From Tillandsia leiboldiana (lineage: Eukaryota > Streptophyta > Magnoliopsida > Poales > Bromeliaceae), in NCBI GenBank assembly GCA_029204045.2, contig JAQNDB010000306.1, forward strand, positions 1 to 64,000: a DNA stretch of 64,000 nucleotides, given 5' to 3'. Below are positions 34,184 to 45,474 of the stretch, piece after piece (the first letter of the stretch is position 1; each line of letters starts with the position of its first letter). The position numbers and the translations under genes are program-made. The notes below the pieces were generated by a model that worked only from the letters and a program-made list of their open reading frames with translations, was not told the DNA's origin and made no database searches.

Positions 34184-34188
34184 CCGCA
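34184..34188. other. Right target-site duplication of element A
   Basis: CCGCA, partner of 2690-2694. Confidence 0.9.
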
Positions 34189-34650
34189 TGCGGTGCCTCC
34201 CGCACCCGCAGGCGGAGCCGCCCGCAAGCGGCGGCGCCCGCATGCGGCAGCCCGCATGCGGTGCCTCCCGCACCCGCACGCGGAGCCGCCCGCAAGCGGC
34301 GGCGCCCGCATGCGGCAGCCCGCATGCGGTGCCTCCCGCACCCGCACGCGGAGCCGCCCGCAAGCGGCGGCGCCCGCATGCGGCACCGCCCGCATGCGGT
34401 GCCGCCCGCACCCGCATGCGGAGCCGCCCGCATGCGGCGGCGCCCGCATCCGCATGCGGTGCCGCCCGCATGCGGCGCCCGCATCCGCATGCGGTGCCGC
34501 CCGCATGCGGCGCCGCCCGCATGCGGGGGCATGCGGCGCCGCCCGCATGCGGCGCCACCCGCATGCGGTGCCGTCCGCATGCGGCGCTGCCCGCATGCGG
34601 ACGCACGCGGCGCCGCCCTCATGCGGCGCCGCCCGCATGCGTGGCTCCGG
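34189..34650. repeat. GC-rich palindromic array, right half
   Basis: Repeats of GCCCGCATGCGGC and CCGCACCCGCACGCGG with a period near 60 bp at the left side (for example CGCATGCGGTGCCTCCCGCA near 34185, 34254 and 34321). Continuation of 2430-2694. Confidence 0.85.
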
Positions 34651-35448
34651 TGATGGCGCCGACTCCCCTCCTCCCCTCTTTTTTTTCTAAGAAAACCAAG
34701 AAACGCCCAAATCAAGAACCCTAAGCCAAGCTTACCTTGGTTTCGTCGGCTAGGGTTGATCTAGGGGATGATCGTCCTGTTCTTGGGTGAAGGGTACTCC
34801 GGCGATCTTCCTTCTCCTCACCCGCTCCGCCTTGCTTCTCCACTCGATCGGTTGGGGAACGGTAAGGTTCGATTGGGAAACTGAAAGGTTGGGGAAGTGG
34901 GTTTTCGTTCCTTTGGGGTTTCGTACGCAGGGGAGTTAAGGGGAGTTGTGGGGAGTGGCGGGAAGTTGGGGGGAGTGGTGGGAAGTTGGGGCGGTTCGTG
35001 GGAAGTTGTGGGGTTGTGGGAAGTTGGGGGGGGAAGTGGTGGGAAGTTGGGGCGGTTCGTGGGGAGTTGTACGACGGGAAAACGCGGGAGTGATTAAGGT
35101 GGCGGGAGCGGTTAAGTTGGGGAATGGGAATGAACCCAGTTCAAGTTAAAAACGGGTACAAGTCGGGTGCGAACCAGGGTTCGGTCTGTCTGAAAAACCG
35201 CGTTAACCACCTGAACCGTTAGCTACCTTCCGGAATTTATTCCGGGAGATTCCGGCGTCGGAATTCAAAACCGATTTCGCCGCCATTCTCCGTTTCGCGA
35301 GCCCTATTAACTAAAAATACCCGCGGGCCCCGACGGTCTGTCCGGAAACAAGGAATTATTCGATCACCCTCCAGCCCCCGAAACGAATTGCGAAATTAAC
35401 GAAACCAAAAGTAGACCCTTAAAATATTTTAAACCAGCGGCTACTACA
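34189..35448 (-). repeat. 5' LTR of element E, distal part
   Basis: Continues the LTR from 2694. On the minus strand it starts TGTAGTAGCCGC at 35448. A strong splice-donor-like CCAAG/GTAAGC lies at 34740-34731 just before the GC-rich array (34650-34189). A G-rich tract occupies 34930-35070 on the plus strand. Confidence 0.85.
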
Positions 35449-35966
35449 CTGCCGAGCGCATGTCTCGGCCAGTTCTTGCTCTGCCCACCGGGCCAACATA
35501 ACCGCTTCGTTAAAAGTAGGGAACCCTGCCGGCGGCATTCCCCGATAGGCGCCGTCCCTGGCGTCCTGCCGGATGCGGTCGACACCCTCAAAATCCTGAG
35601 TCAGTATGCCTAGGCGCTCAGTGAGAGTTAGCATTTGCCCCGCTATGTTGCGTAGCTGGTTGCGGAGTAGGCGGTTGGCTGCGGCTACGGGATCCATCCT
35701 GTCCATTGAGAATGGTTAGCACTCGGTGGCCGGATCCTGGCCGTTGTCTGCTGTGATACAAAGAAACCACGTTAACCCTAAGGTTATAACCCTAACACCC
35801 TGTACTACGATTACACCTACATTACGTTCCCTTTTCCCCGTACTTTCACGTACTACGCACCTATACCGTGGTTATCTCATGTCTAATTTGCTTGTGGTAC
35901 CCTACACTGTGGATGTGGATCACGTCTACTATGGTTATGGCTGTTTTTCTCTGATACCGTTTAATC
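35449..35966 (-). pseudogene. gag: gag N-terminus and leader of element F
   Basis: A minus-strand frame starts with Met at 35706 and reads ANRLLRNQLRNIAGQMLTL, then a DGAYRGMPPAGFPTFNEAV segment, and is cut at 35449 by element E, so only about 86 codons remain here. The leader contains a PBS-like complement (CTCTGATACC, 35949-35958) with mismatches at its ends. The gag is homologous to that of E. The rest of F would lie beyond the left side of E, outside the window. Confidence 0.75.
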
Positions 35967-36078
35967 TGTCACGCCCCCGGGGGTTTTTGAGTCTATCAAA
36001 GCGGAAAATCGTGTGTATCTTTTTTTTTCTTCTTAACAAGGTAATTTAAACCTCATCCCGGTGCGTGCCAGACCGCCA

Positions 36079-36125
36079 CATACACAAATTCTCCCTGCCC
36101 ACGGACAGAGTCTCCTTTGTATATG
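36079..36125 (-). other. LTR-end hairpin of element F
   Basis: CATACACAAA pairs with TTTGTATATG (one G-T pair). Relative to E and I a G-C pair near the loop is replaced by A-T, keeping the stem. Confidence 0.6.
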
Positions 36126-37289
36126 CACGGCGTCTCATTTACAACAACATACATCAAACACCAACCATCAACCATACAATAGACATACAACATCAAGCGG
36201 AATATTAAAGCGGCATTAGTGTTTAGAAAGGGCAAAGCCAGCGGTTGCAAAACCCGTGCCCACACGGCACTTCGTTTTGAGAAAACCTTTTCGAAATCAT
36301 TCGGTTTATCATAAAAACGTGCCGCATAAGAAAACATCACCAAAAGAAACGAATATAAAAGTACACCTCATCCACAGCGCTAAGTAATCCATGTCCACGA
36401 ATATTACGACCCACAAGCAAATTAACTAAGTTAAGCGTAAGAGAAATGAGATAATAAAAACCAAGTGTTCTGACTACGGCCCTCGCGACGCAGTCTCACC
36501 GCCCTCCCGGCTAACGCACCTCGTAACACCTGTCACGGAGTGGGTAATGTCAGTGACAAACAAAGTAGATGTCTATTATCAATAAAGAATAAGAAGCAAA
36601 CCGAATACACCGGAACCATTTCGCTAAAACCCTGCACATATTAAGCTGGGCCCCAACCCCAGATTTATCAATTTAATTGGGCACCAACCCCAGATTATTT
36701 GTCGGAGAGACTAAAGTCTCCCCTCGTGCGCAAACACCTCTTTGATGCTTTTAACCTCTTCGCGGTGCTGGTGTGCTATTTTCAGCGGGCGCGAAGAGGT
36801 CCTCACGGCACCCACACCTTTGTGAGGAACACGGGTCATAAGAGACCACTCTTCCGGAAAAGTACACCCATGCGGAGGCCAATCCGCCTGTGTACGTGCA
36901 GCATCCGAAAACGGATTTGCCGAGATCGGCGTGTCATGAGCACCTCGACCGTAGCCGCTTCAATTGTTAGATAAAAACACAATTATGCGAAAGATTAAAC
37001 TGTCCATCTACTTTGTTAGATAAATTAAGAGCACTTTAATGACGATAGATGCACTTACTGCACTTGTTGCACTTATCGCAACCGTACCCACCTATTTGAA
37101 GAGAAATCGGAACACCTGAACCTTTCGCGCACCCCCGCTGCGCACTTGGACCTAAAGAAAAGTCCGCAAGGATAACTATAGTCAAAAACGTGTACTAACA
37201 TCCGAAAACACAAGACCCAATTTACTCTTTCCGACGGAAAAGTCCAACACCGTCCGGGTTGACGATCCGGAATTCCCGCGCCGCCGTCG

Positions 37290-37800
37290 TCGTCCGCCGG
37301 AGCCCCGCGTGGTTCGGAACCGCGCGGCGTGTCTCCGCGGGCGACGCCCACGCGGCGCGGTGCCTCGCGCGGCGTTGCCCGTGCGACGGCCGCACGGTGC
37401 CCGCGCGGGTGCGGCCCCGCACGGCGCCCGCGCGGTTGCGGGTCCGTGCGGGTGCCGCCCGCGCGGCAGCCGCACGGCAGCAGCGCGGCGCCCGCATGGT
37501 TGCGGGTCCGCGCGGTAACCGCGCGGCGCCCGCGCGGTGCCCGCATGGTTGCGGGCCCGCGTGGCTGCCGCCCGCGCGGCAGCCGCACGGCGCCCGCACG
37601 GTTGCGGGTCCGCGCGGCAACCGCGCGGCGGCCGCGCGGCGCCCGCGCGGCGCCCGCGCGGCGCCCGCGCGGCGCCCGCATGGTTGCGGGTCCGCGCGGC
37701 AGCCGCGCGGCGCCCGCGCGTTGCCCGCACGGTTGCGGGTCCGCGCGGCGCCCATGCGGTGCCCGCGCGGTTGCGGGTCCGCATGGGTGCCGTCCGTGAC
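37290..37800. repeat. GC-rich array in F LTR
   Basis: Repeats of GTTGCGGGTCCGCGCGG and GCCCGCGCGGCGCCC with an irregular 12-bp and about 50-bp rhythm. Confidence 0.8.
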
Positions 37801-38164
37801 CCTCCTCCGCGCGATGCCCTAGCGGCACCGCGCGCCTCCGCCATCCGTTCCGTGCCCTATCAAGAAGACGATGTCGGCGACGGTGACGGATACGACGGAG
37901 AAAACAAGAAACCAAGAACTCAAACAAAAGAGACGACGGAAAAATCCCAAATAATTTAAAACAATTATTTTACTAACCGAAGATCGACGGGAAGGTTGTC
38001 CGGTCGCGTTCTTGCCTTCGGTTCGGTGTCCGGGAAGATCGGGCCCCTTCTCTTTCTCCTTTCCCTTTCTTCCGGCTAGGGTTCCGTCTTTTCTTTTCTT
38101 TTTCTCTTCTCACCGATTAGGGTTTTTATTTTCTTCTTTTCTTTTCTTTCCGATAATCGGGATC

Positions 38165-38174
38165 CCTTATATAG
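38165..38174 (-). promoter_or_regulatory. Probable LTR TATA box of F
   Basis: CTATATAAGG on the minus strand, about 275 nt inside the LTR, upstream of the GC array in the direction of transcription. Confidence 0.5.
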
Positions 38175-38449
38175 TCGTACTTTATCTTTAATTAATTTCT
38201 CTTTAATTCGTACGTAAGAGAATTATTAATTTTCCGGGATAATTAATTAACTAATTAATTATCCCCTACGAGATAACCCACCTTATCTCTAACGGGTGCA
38301 AGATATTTTGCACGGATTTTGATGTGCGACTAATCACCGTATCACTTTGAATCCCGTTCCGGGGGATCCCGATATCGGATTTCAGATCCGATCGCACCGT
38401 CGGCTTTCTTTTTCCGCGCTCTATCGCAGAAAAATACTAGCACCTCACA

Positions 38450-38693
38450 ATGGCCAACTTTTAAGAATTGAATAATTTTATTTCACTTAAAGGCTTAGAT
38501 GACTACATGTAAGTCAAAAATACCCCGAAAGGCCGGATCACTACAGTCTTGGTCAATCAAACAAGTTCGGCCTCGGATATAATCGAACTGAAGACAATTT
38601 TAGTTCGGTTGGGACAGTTTTTGTGCCTCAGTCGGTATCTCCTCCTCCGACACCGGAATTCACGACAAGCAACGACAACAAGCCTACTTCACC
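38450..38693. other. Unassigned 244 bp between F and H
   Basis: Flanks the 5' LTR of F and precedes the Cassandra part of H. No domain, PBS, LTR end or repeat is recognised. It may be the original target of F or part of an older element. Confidence 0.5.
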
Positions 38694-39238
38694 TGTGACG
38701 CCCCACTACCCAGGGGGTCACCCATCCTAGAACTACTCTAGCTCTAGCACGCTTAACTCTCATGTTCCTCTTAGATCTTGCTACCATCCAAAATGCTATA
38801 GCCGGGTTAGAGATTTAGTCCTATTATATCATTTATATAGAGGACTAATCTAAATTCCGGGGGTGTCACATTCTTCCCCCCTTTAAGCCCTGACGTCCAC
38901 GTTAGGCTCAAGCACACTCACAAGCACCAGGCGATGTGAGACTCGTCTCGCTAGCCTTAGCCGACCTTGTGAGGAGCTGCACTCCACTCACAACGGTCAT
39001 TAGCCGGGGTGCCTCGCTCTACCCGCTATATAACCCTGGCTCAGCCGAGACTCATCTCACATTTCCGGCTGGTGAATGGTTCTGATACCAACTGTGACGC
39101 CCCACTTCCCAGGGGGTCACCCATCCTAGAACTACTCTAGCTCTAGCACACTTAACTCTCATGTTCCTCTTGGATCTTGCTACCATCCAAAATGCTATAG
39201 CCGGGTTAGAGATTTAGTCCTATTATATCATTTATATA
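38694..39238 (-). mobile_element. Cassandra TRIM at the left end of H
   Basis: Minus strand: truncated 5' LTR (39093-39238), PBS (complement of TTCTGATACCA, 39080-39090), internal region of about 220 bp, purine tract (complement of TTCTTCCCCCC, 38871-38881) and a complete 177-bp 3' LTR (38694-38870). Both LTRs carry 5S-like boxes (38712-38759 and 39110-39158). The 5' LTR breaks after 146 bp, where chromovirus LTR sequence begins. The bases left of it (TCACC) are not repeated at the right end of H. Confidence 0.88.
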
Positions 39239-39486
39239 GTATGTGTATGTGTTTGGAAACTGTTGTGATTGAATAAACTACTATGATTGGATGTTGTATT
39301 AGCCGCGACGCCGTGCATATACAGAGGAGACTCTGTCCGTTTGCAGGGTGAATCTGTGTATGCGGCGGGTCTGGGCGCGCACCGGGGAAGAAGGCATTTC
39401 AAAAAAATTTATATGCAAAAAAAGAAAAACAAATCCCTATGTTTCCGTTGACTGTTTCCGCTGAACGAAACCCCCGGGGCGTGACA
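39239..39486 (+). repeat. Truncated 5' LTR of H
   Basis: GTATGTGTATGTGTTTGG to CCCCGGGGCGTGACA, nearly identical to the end of the 3' LTR, including the hairpin arms at 39316-39325 and 39353-39362. Confidence 0.88.
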
Positions 39487-39494
39487 GATTAAGA

Positions 39495-39504
39495 TGGTAT
39501 CAGA
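39495..39504 (+). other. Primer-binding site of H (partly mutated)
   Basis: TGGTATCAGA, then AAAAAA instead of GC. Confidence 0.75.
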
Positions 39505-39649
39505 AAAAATTCTTTAATCACAACAGGCAGTGTCCGACATCCACGGAGATACCACACTTAGCTATAAATGCATGAAATGAGTAGGAAATAGGAGTGTAGA
39601 ACGCGAGCGATCGGGGGGGGGAATGTATAGGTCCTTTTCTCTGTAGAGT

Positions 39650-41046
39650 TATGAATCCCAAAGGATCTAAATAGGTACTATCAAACAACTAGAGGGGGGG
39701 TGAATAGGTGTAATACTTAAAAACTCAATCTCAGTGCAAAATAAAAACCAATGCGGAAAATAAAATCAGCACACCAAGATTTACGTGGAAACTCCAATCC
39801 AGGAGAAAAACCACGGGACCAACACGCAATAACAATCCACTAAGAATAGAAGAATAACAAGGTGATTACCGACTCCACGGACTCAAACCCCTCCTTCAGC
39901 TTCTTCGGACCTTGCGCTGACCGGTTGGATATCCACGCAATAACAATCCCTAAGAAAAGAAGAATAACAAGGTGATTACCGTCTCCACGGATTTAACCCC
40001 TCATTCAATTTCTTGGACCTTGCGCTCCACCGATTTTGCACGTCCACTGCACACGTTCGAATCCACGAACACCACTCGAATCCACGAGCACACGTTTCGA
40101 ATCCACGAAACGCCTTTAGCACACCGAATCCACGATGCCACGTCGAATCCACGACGCAAACTCAGTCGATAAGAATATTGACTTCGATGGTGATCCTTTG
40201 CTTAGATTATCAATGAAGATCCATGGGAAAAATCTCTAAGCAAAGATTAGATCAATTCGACAAAAGATAGATCTTGGAAGAACCGTCGAATTGACCTAAA
40301 AGAGGCTATAAAGAAGATCGATAAAAACCTAGCCTCTAGGGTTGCTCTCAAGAGTTTTATAAAAAGATCGGCCGTAGCTCCCTCGTTTTTGAGAAACCCT
40401 AAGTGTCTATTTATAGTTTAGAAACCTTTGGAAAGAGATAAGAATAAAAAACATACCTTATCTGGAAATTTTCAGGACGGCGATCCGGATCGGATTTACT
40501 GCGATCCGGATCGTCGTAACGAGATTGACGATTCCAGAAATACCATGGTTCGGGATCCGGATCGCATTGCCCGATCCGGATCGTTCATACAAATCAGAAA
40601 ACTTAACATTCGGGATCCGGATCGGAAATTGCATGGATCCGGATCGAAGTCTTGTATGAAGCAACAACCTTCGGGATCCGGATCGTTGGCTCTGATCCGG
40701 ATCCTGAACATGTCCGAACACCAGTTTTTGATTATTAGACAATAAAAGTTCATCCAAGTGTTTCTACACTATAAGAAGGTATTCGGATCACCACAATTAT
40801 TTAGGTAAACATACCTGATCCTCTTGAATACTTTCTTCTTGAGATTGATGTAACTGATCCACAATTCTTCAACTTCAATCTTCAAGATTCAAGACACTGA
40901 GTGTCAACTTGAGCTCTTGTTGAATCTTCTCTAAGTCTTTGAATGCTGATTGACAATTTGATCCCTTTAAGACTCCGACTCAACTCACTGACTTGACTCA
41001 CGAAATATGCCAATACCAAAAAGCCGTAACATTCTCGATAGATGGT
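39650..41046 (-). mobile_element. Inserted segment K in the H leader, possibly a Ty1/Copia LTR
   Basis: It splits the H leader: the sequence before about 39650 and after about 41047 (GCTAGTGGAGTCTAGAGCT) matches adjacent leader sequence of element I. Near its left end TAGAGGGGGGGTGAATAGG is the complement of a CTATTCACCCCCC motif often seen near the 3' end of plant Copia LTRs, which suggests a minus-strand solo LTR. It holds a partial duplication (39823-39870 against 39935-39980), a CGAATCCACGA repeat (40060-40160) and the GATCCGGATC array. Exact ends and duplications were not determined. Confidence 0.4.
40482..40703. repeat. Array of palindrome GATCCGGATC
   Basis: Eight exact copies start at 40482, 40503, 40554, 40573, 40614, 40636, 40675 and 40694. 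They are arranged as four pairs: about 20 bp within a pair and about 60-72 bp between pairs. Confidence 0.9.
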
Positions 41047-41419
41047 TGATTGCTACGCTAGTGGAGTCTAGAGCTGACTTGTGTTGTGTGTGTGTATGGG
41101 ATAAGTTTTGTTTCTCGGTTTAGCTCGGTTGTCGTGCTTGTGTAGTCGTGTTGTTTTGGAGGCTGGGGTCGAGGCCGGCTGCCACCGGGGTCTTGATGGT
41201 TGCTGGGAATCAATGGATTAAGCAACCAGCACGGGACACGGTGGGCCTGCTGACGGTGTTCATGCACTTGGTGCGGATTCTAACACAACAGATCGTTGCG
41301 CCGGTTTTTGTTTTGCAAACCCTTTCCTCTGACAACATTCTGGTCGTCGATAGTAACGGTGACTGGTGGTAGTGTAATCCGTCGGTGTTTGTTGGTGTGT
41401 CGGCCGTTTTGTCGGTTGT
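41047..41419. other. H leader end and unrecognised filler
   Basis: The first 40 bases match the leader of I. From about 41090 to 41419 the sequence replaces gag and the start of protease; I find no domain in any frame. Confidence 0.5.
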
Positions 41420-41422
41420 TTG

Positions 41423-44400
41423 AGTGTACACTCTTTCACTTCTCGTGACTTCGTGTTTGTTCTTGGTTTTGGGGAGAGACCCCTCCAGAGTCGGTTGACG
41501 GTCCAAACCGCGGGTGGGCCTTTGGAGGCTGATAGCCTTGTGCCCGCCTGCCCGATAAAGCTAGGGAGACTGTCTTGCCCTTGGGATTTAGTGGTAATTC
41601 CCCTAAAGGAGTACGACGCGGTGCTAGGCATGGATTGGCTCACAAGGTACCAAGCAATAATCGACTGCGAGAAGCGGCAGGTGCGACTACAAGAACCAGG
41701 CTTCCCTGAACACGTGTACCTGGCGTGCAAGAGCACCTTCTTCCCAACTGTCATCTCAGCAGCACGGGCCAGAAGATTGGTGGAAGGTGGGTGTGTGGCA
41801 TACTTGGCATCTGTGGATCTAGCCACCCGACCCTCTGCGACACCTTTGGACATCCCGGTACTGAGGGATTTTCCCGACGTCTTCCCGACGGAACTACCCG
41901 GGATGCCCCCTGAACGTGAAGTTGTGTTCCTTATCGAGCTCCTACCGGACACGCAGCCTATTACGAAGGCGCCTTACCGAATGGCCTTCGTGGAGTTGAA
42001 GGAGCTTAAGTCGCAACTTGAAGACCTCTTGGACAAAGGATTTATCAGGCCGAGTGTGTCGCCCCGGGGCGCACCGATACTCGTTGTGCGGAAGAAAGAC
42101 GCAATCCTGCGACTTTGCATCGACTACAGAGGGATAAACAAGGTTATGGTGAAGAACAAGTACCCCTGCCCAGAATCGACGACCTCTTCGACAAGCTACG
42201 GGGAGCGACGGTTTTCTCAAAAATTGATCTGCAATCGGGTTACCACCAGCTCCGAGTTCGGAACGAGGACATTCCAAAAACCGCCTTCCGGACCCGGTAC
42301 GGCCACTACGAGTTCACAGTTATGCCGTTCGGGCTTACGAACGCCCCTGCGGTATTTATGGACATGATGAACAGAATCTTCAGGCCCTTCCTAGACCGGT
42401 TCGTAGTGGTCTTCATCGAGGACATCCTGATCTATTCACCCACCGACGAGGAGCACGAGGACCATTTGCGAACAATTCTCCAGACTCTCAGGGATCAGAA
42501 GCTATTTGCTAAGCTCAAGAAATGTGAATTCTGGCTTCGGGAAGGGGGATTTCTAGGACATGTGATCTCGGCAGAGGGAATTGCAGTGGATCCCAAGAAG
42601 GTGGAATCGGTAATCGACTGGCAGCCGCCGACTACAGTGACAGAGATCCGCAGTTTCTTGGGCCTGGCAGGTTACTACCGACGTTTCGTCGAGAGTTTCT
42701 CGAAGATTGCTGCCCCTCTGAACCGGTTGACCAGGAAAGGAGAAAAATTTGTGTGGACGGCCCAATGTCAGGAGAGCTTCGAAGAACTCAAGAAAAGGCT
42801 AACCAGGGCACCAGTGCTGGTACTACCGACACCCGGAGAAGACTACGAAGTATACTGCGACGCATCAAGGATCGGCCTTGGGGGTGTACTAATGCAACAA
42901 GGGAAGGTAATAGCCTATGCTTCTAGGCAACTGAAGGAATACGAAAAGAACTACCCGACGCATGATTTAGAGCTGGCCGCAGTGGTTTTTGTTTTAAAGC
43001 TTTGGAGGCACTACCTCTTTGGTGTTCACTGTAAGGTGTTCTCGGACCACCAAAGTCTTAAGTACCTGTTCACCCAGAAGGAACTAAATTTGCGGCAGAG
43101 GCGGTGGTTAGAGTTACTAAAGGATTATGATCTATCAATCCAATACCACCCCGGAAAGGCAAACGTGGTGGCAGACGCCTTGAGCAGGAAGGGGCAACAG
43201 GAAGGGACGTCTGTAGGCGAGATAACTGAGCAGAGCAGCTTGATCGCGGAGTTCTCACGAATGAAGTTAGAAGTGGTGCCAGCGGGCACGGTCGCGCGAC
43301 TTCTAACCTTGGTAGTCAAGCCTACGCTATTCGAGAAAATCCGGGAGGGGCAACAGACCGATCCTCACTTACAGCTCATACGAGACAAGATCTCCCTGAA
43401 CCAAGAGAATGACTTTTCGGTGGAAGGCGATGGCACCCTACGGTTCCGCGGGCGGATTTGCGTGCCGGATTCATCGGAATTGAAGGAGGAAATTTTGGCA
43501 GAGGCAGACCGCGCCCCTTATGCTGCGCATCCGGGGGGTACGAAGATGTGCAGGGACCTCAAGCAGACCTTCTGGTGGCCTAAACTGAAGGGAGATGTGA
43601 CGCGACATGTAGCTCACTGCCCGGTCTGCCAACAGATAAAGGCCGCGCACCAGCGGCCGGCGGGAAAGTTGCAGCCTTTACCGGTCCCAGAGTGGAAGTG
43701 GGATCGAATCACCATGGATTTCGTCACTGGGTTCCCACGTTCACAGCAGGGGCACGACTCGATCTGGGTCATAGTGGACCGGTTAACCAAATCAGCACAT
43801 TTCTTGCCTATTCATACAACATGGACCCGAGAGAGGTTAGCTCAAGTCTACATCAGCGAGATCGTGAGATTGCATGGGGTGCCGGCGTCGATCACCTCGG
43901 ATAGAGACACGCGATTTGTCTCAAATTTTTGGCAGAGTCTACAGCGGGCCCTGGGGACCAAACTACAGTTCAGCACAGCCTTTCACCCCCAGACGGACGG
44001 ACAGTCTGAGCGGGTGATCCAGACGCTCGAGGACATGCTACGCGCATGCGTACTGGATTTAGTGGTCGGATGGTCACGCTACCTACCCCTCGTGGAATTC
44101 GCCTACAACAATAGCTACCAGGCCAGCATACAGATGGCGCCCTACAAAGCCTTATACGGGAGGCACTGCCGATCCCCGATCTGTTGGGACGACTTAGGGG
44201 AACGGAAGTTCTTGGGACCCGACTTAGTGGAAGAGACCGAAGAGAAGGTACGCCTCATCAGACAGCGCTTACTGACCGCCCAGAGTCGACAGAAGAGCTA
44301 CGCAGACCAGAGGCGCCGCGACTTGGAATTCCAAGTGGGAGAGCACGTGTTATTGCGAGTCTCGCCATCCAGGGGAATTAAGCGTTTCGGGCTGAAGGGT

Positions 44401-44715
44401 AAGTTGAGCCTACGGTTTGTGGGGCCATTCGAGATCCTGGAGCGCATCGGGCCGGTGGCTTACCGCCTTGCCCTACCACCAAACCTCGACCGAGTCCATG
44501 ACGTGTTCCACGTTTCAATGCTCCGGAAATACCTCCCCGACCCATCGCATGTTCTGGACGTCTCTACTCTCGAACTTAAGGAGGACCTGAGCTTCGAGGA
44601 AACCCTAGTGCGGATCCTAGCAAGGGAAAGTAAGACGCTGCGCAACCGAGCAATCCCCTACGTGAAGGTGCTCTGGAGCAACCACGAAGAGCGAGAAGCG
44701 ACTTGGGAGCTGGAG
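41423..44715 (+). pseudogene. pol: pol of element H (broken, RT active site altered)
   Basis: Similarity starts immediately after the protease DTGA motif (HSF.SRDFV), so the protease active site is absent. Reverse transcriptase starts near 42050; a missing C in the run at 42161-42166 shifts the frame. The catalytic FIDD reads FIED because codon 42418-42420 is GAG, replacing one metal-binding Asp. RNase H (YCDASRIGLGG near 42860), the integrase zinc part (HPGGTKMCRDL ... HCPVCQQIKAAH) and core (MDFVTGFP, SDRDTRFVS, QTDGQSERVIQ) are intact from 42170 on, as is the chromodomain. A TAA at 44716-44718 ends it about 18 codons earlier than in B and I. Confidence 0.9.
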
Positions 44716-45474
44716 TAAAAAATGAGGGAGTGCTACCCCGATCTTTTCACCGCGACCCAAGATTAAGTTTCGGGGACGAAACTTGTTTTTAAGAGGTGAG
44801 TGGTGTAGTAACCACCATTTTTTAATTGTTTTTCGAAACTTTATTAATTATGTACCTCCTTTAGTGCTCTGGCGGGTGGGTTATTAATTCACTTTTTCTG
44901 GGCAGACCGTCGGGGCTCGCGGGTATTTTTAGGCGATAGAACTCGCGAAACGGAGAACGGCGGCGCGATCGGATTTGAATTCCGACTTCGGGATCTCCCA
45001 GAATAAATTTATGAAGGTTGCTAGCAGTCCGGGCGATCAGCATGTTTTTCGAGGCAAACCGGACCCTGGTTCGCACCCGAACTAACAAGTTCTTTTAGTC
45101 GGGGGTTTGGGTTCATTCCCACTCCTCATTTCGACCGATCGAATTAATTCGTGATTTGGGGCTTAGGGTTTTATTTTCCACTCCTCTTGCCCTGTGCGTT
45201 AGGTCACCTCTGAGCGCGTGCGAGGAACCCGATCCCTAGTTCTTTTTCCCATTATCGGTCGGCGTGGAGGACCGAGGCTTCGTGATCGGGGAGAAGGAAG
45301 GACGATCGCATTTCCTGCGGAATCCGGCAAGCGCGAACGGGACGATCCTTCTCCTTCATCCTTCGCCGACGAAACCGAGGTGCGTGGTTATCTTGTTTTT
45401 CTTCGGTTTTCTTTCTTACCGCGAGGGGAGGATTTCCCGATCCGGTCGTAGGGCGCCCAACGCGCGCGAAGGGG

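Larger units (their letters stand above)
35967..38449 (-). repeat. 5' LTR of element F
   Basis: 2483 bp; on the minus strand it runs from TGTGAGGTGC (38449) to the GGGGGCGTGACA end (35967). It includes a TATA box CTATATAAGG (complement of 38165-38174), a GC-rich array (37290-37800), a changed copy of the TTCCGGAA palindrome (36849-36862) and the LTR-end hairpin. It is GC-poor outside the array. Confidence 0.8.

Noticed and set aside
34897..35149. Gly/Val-rich small protein in the G-rich tract
   Set aside because: A translation of a low-complexity GGGAAGTTGGGG repeat on the strand opposite to E.
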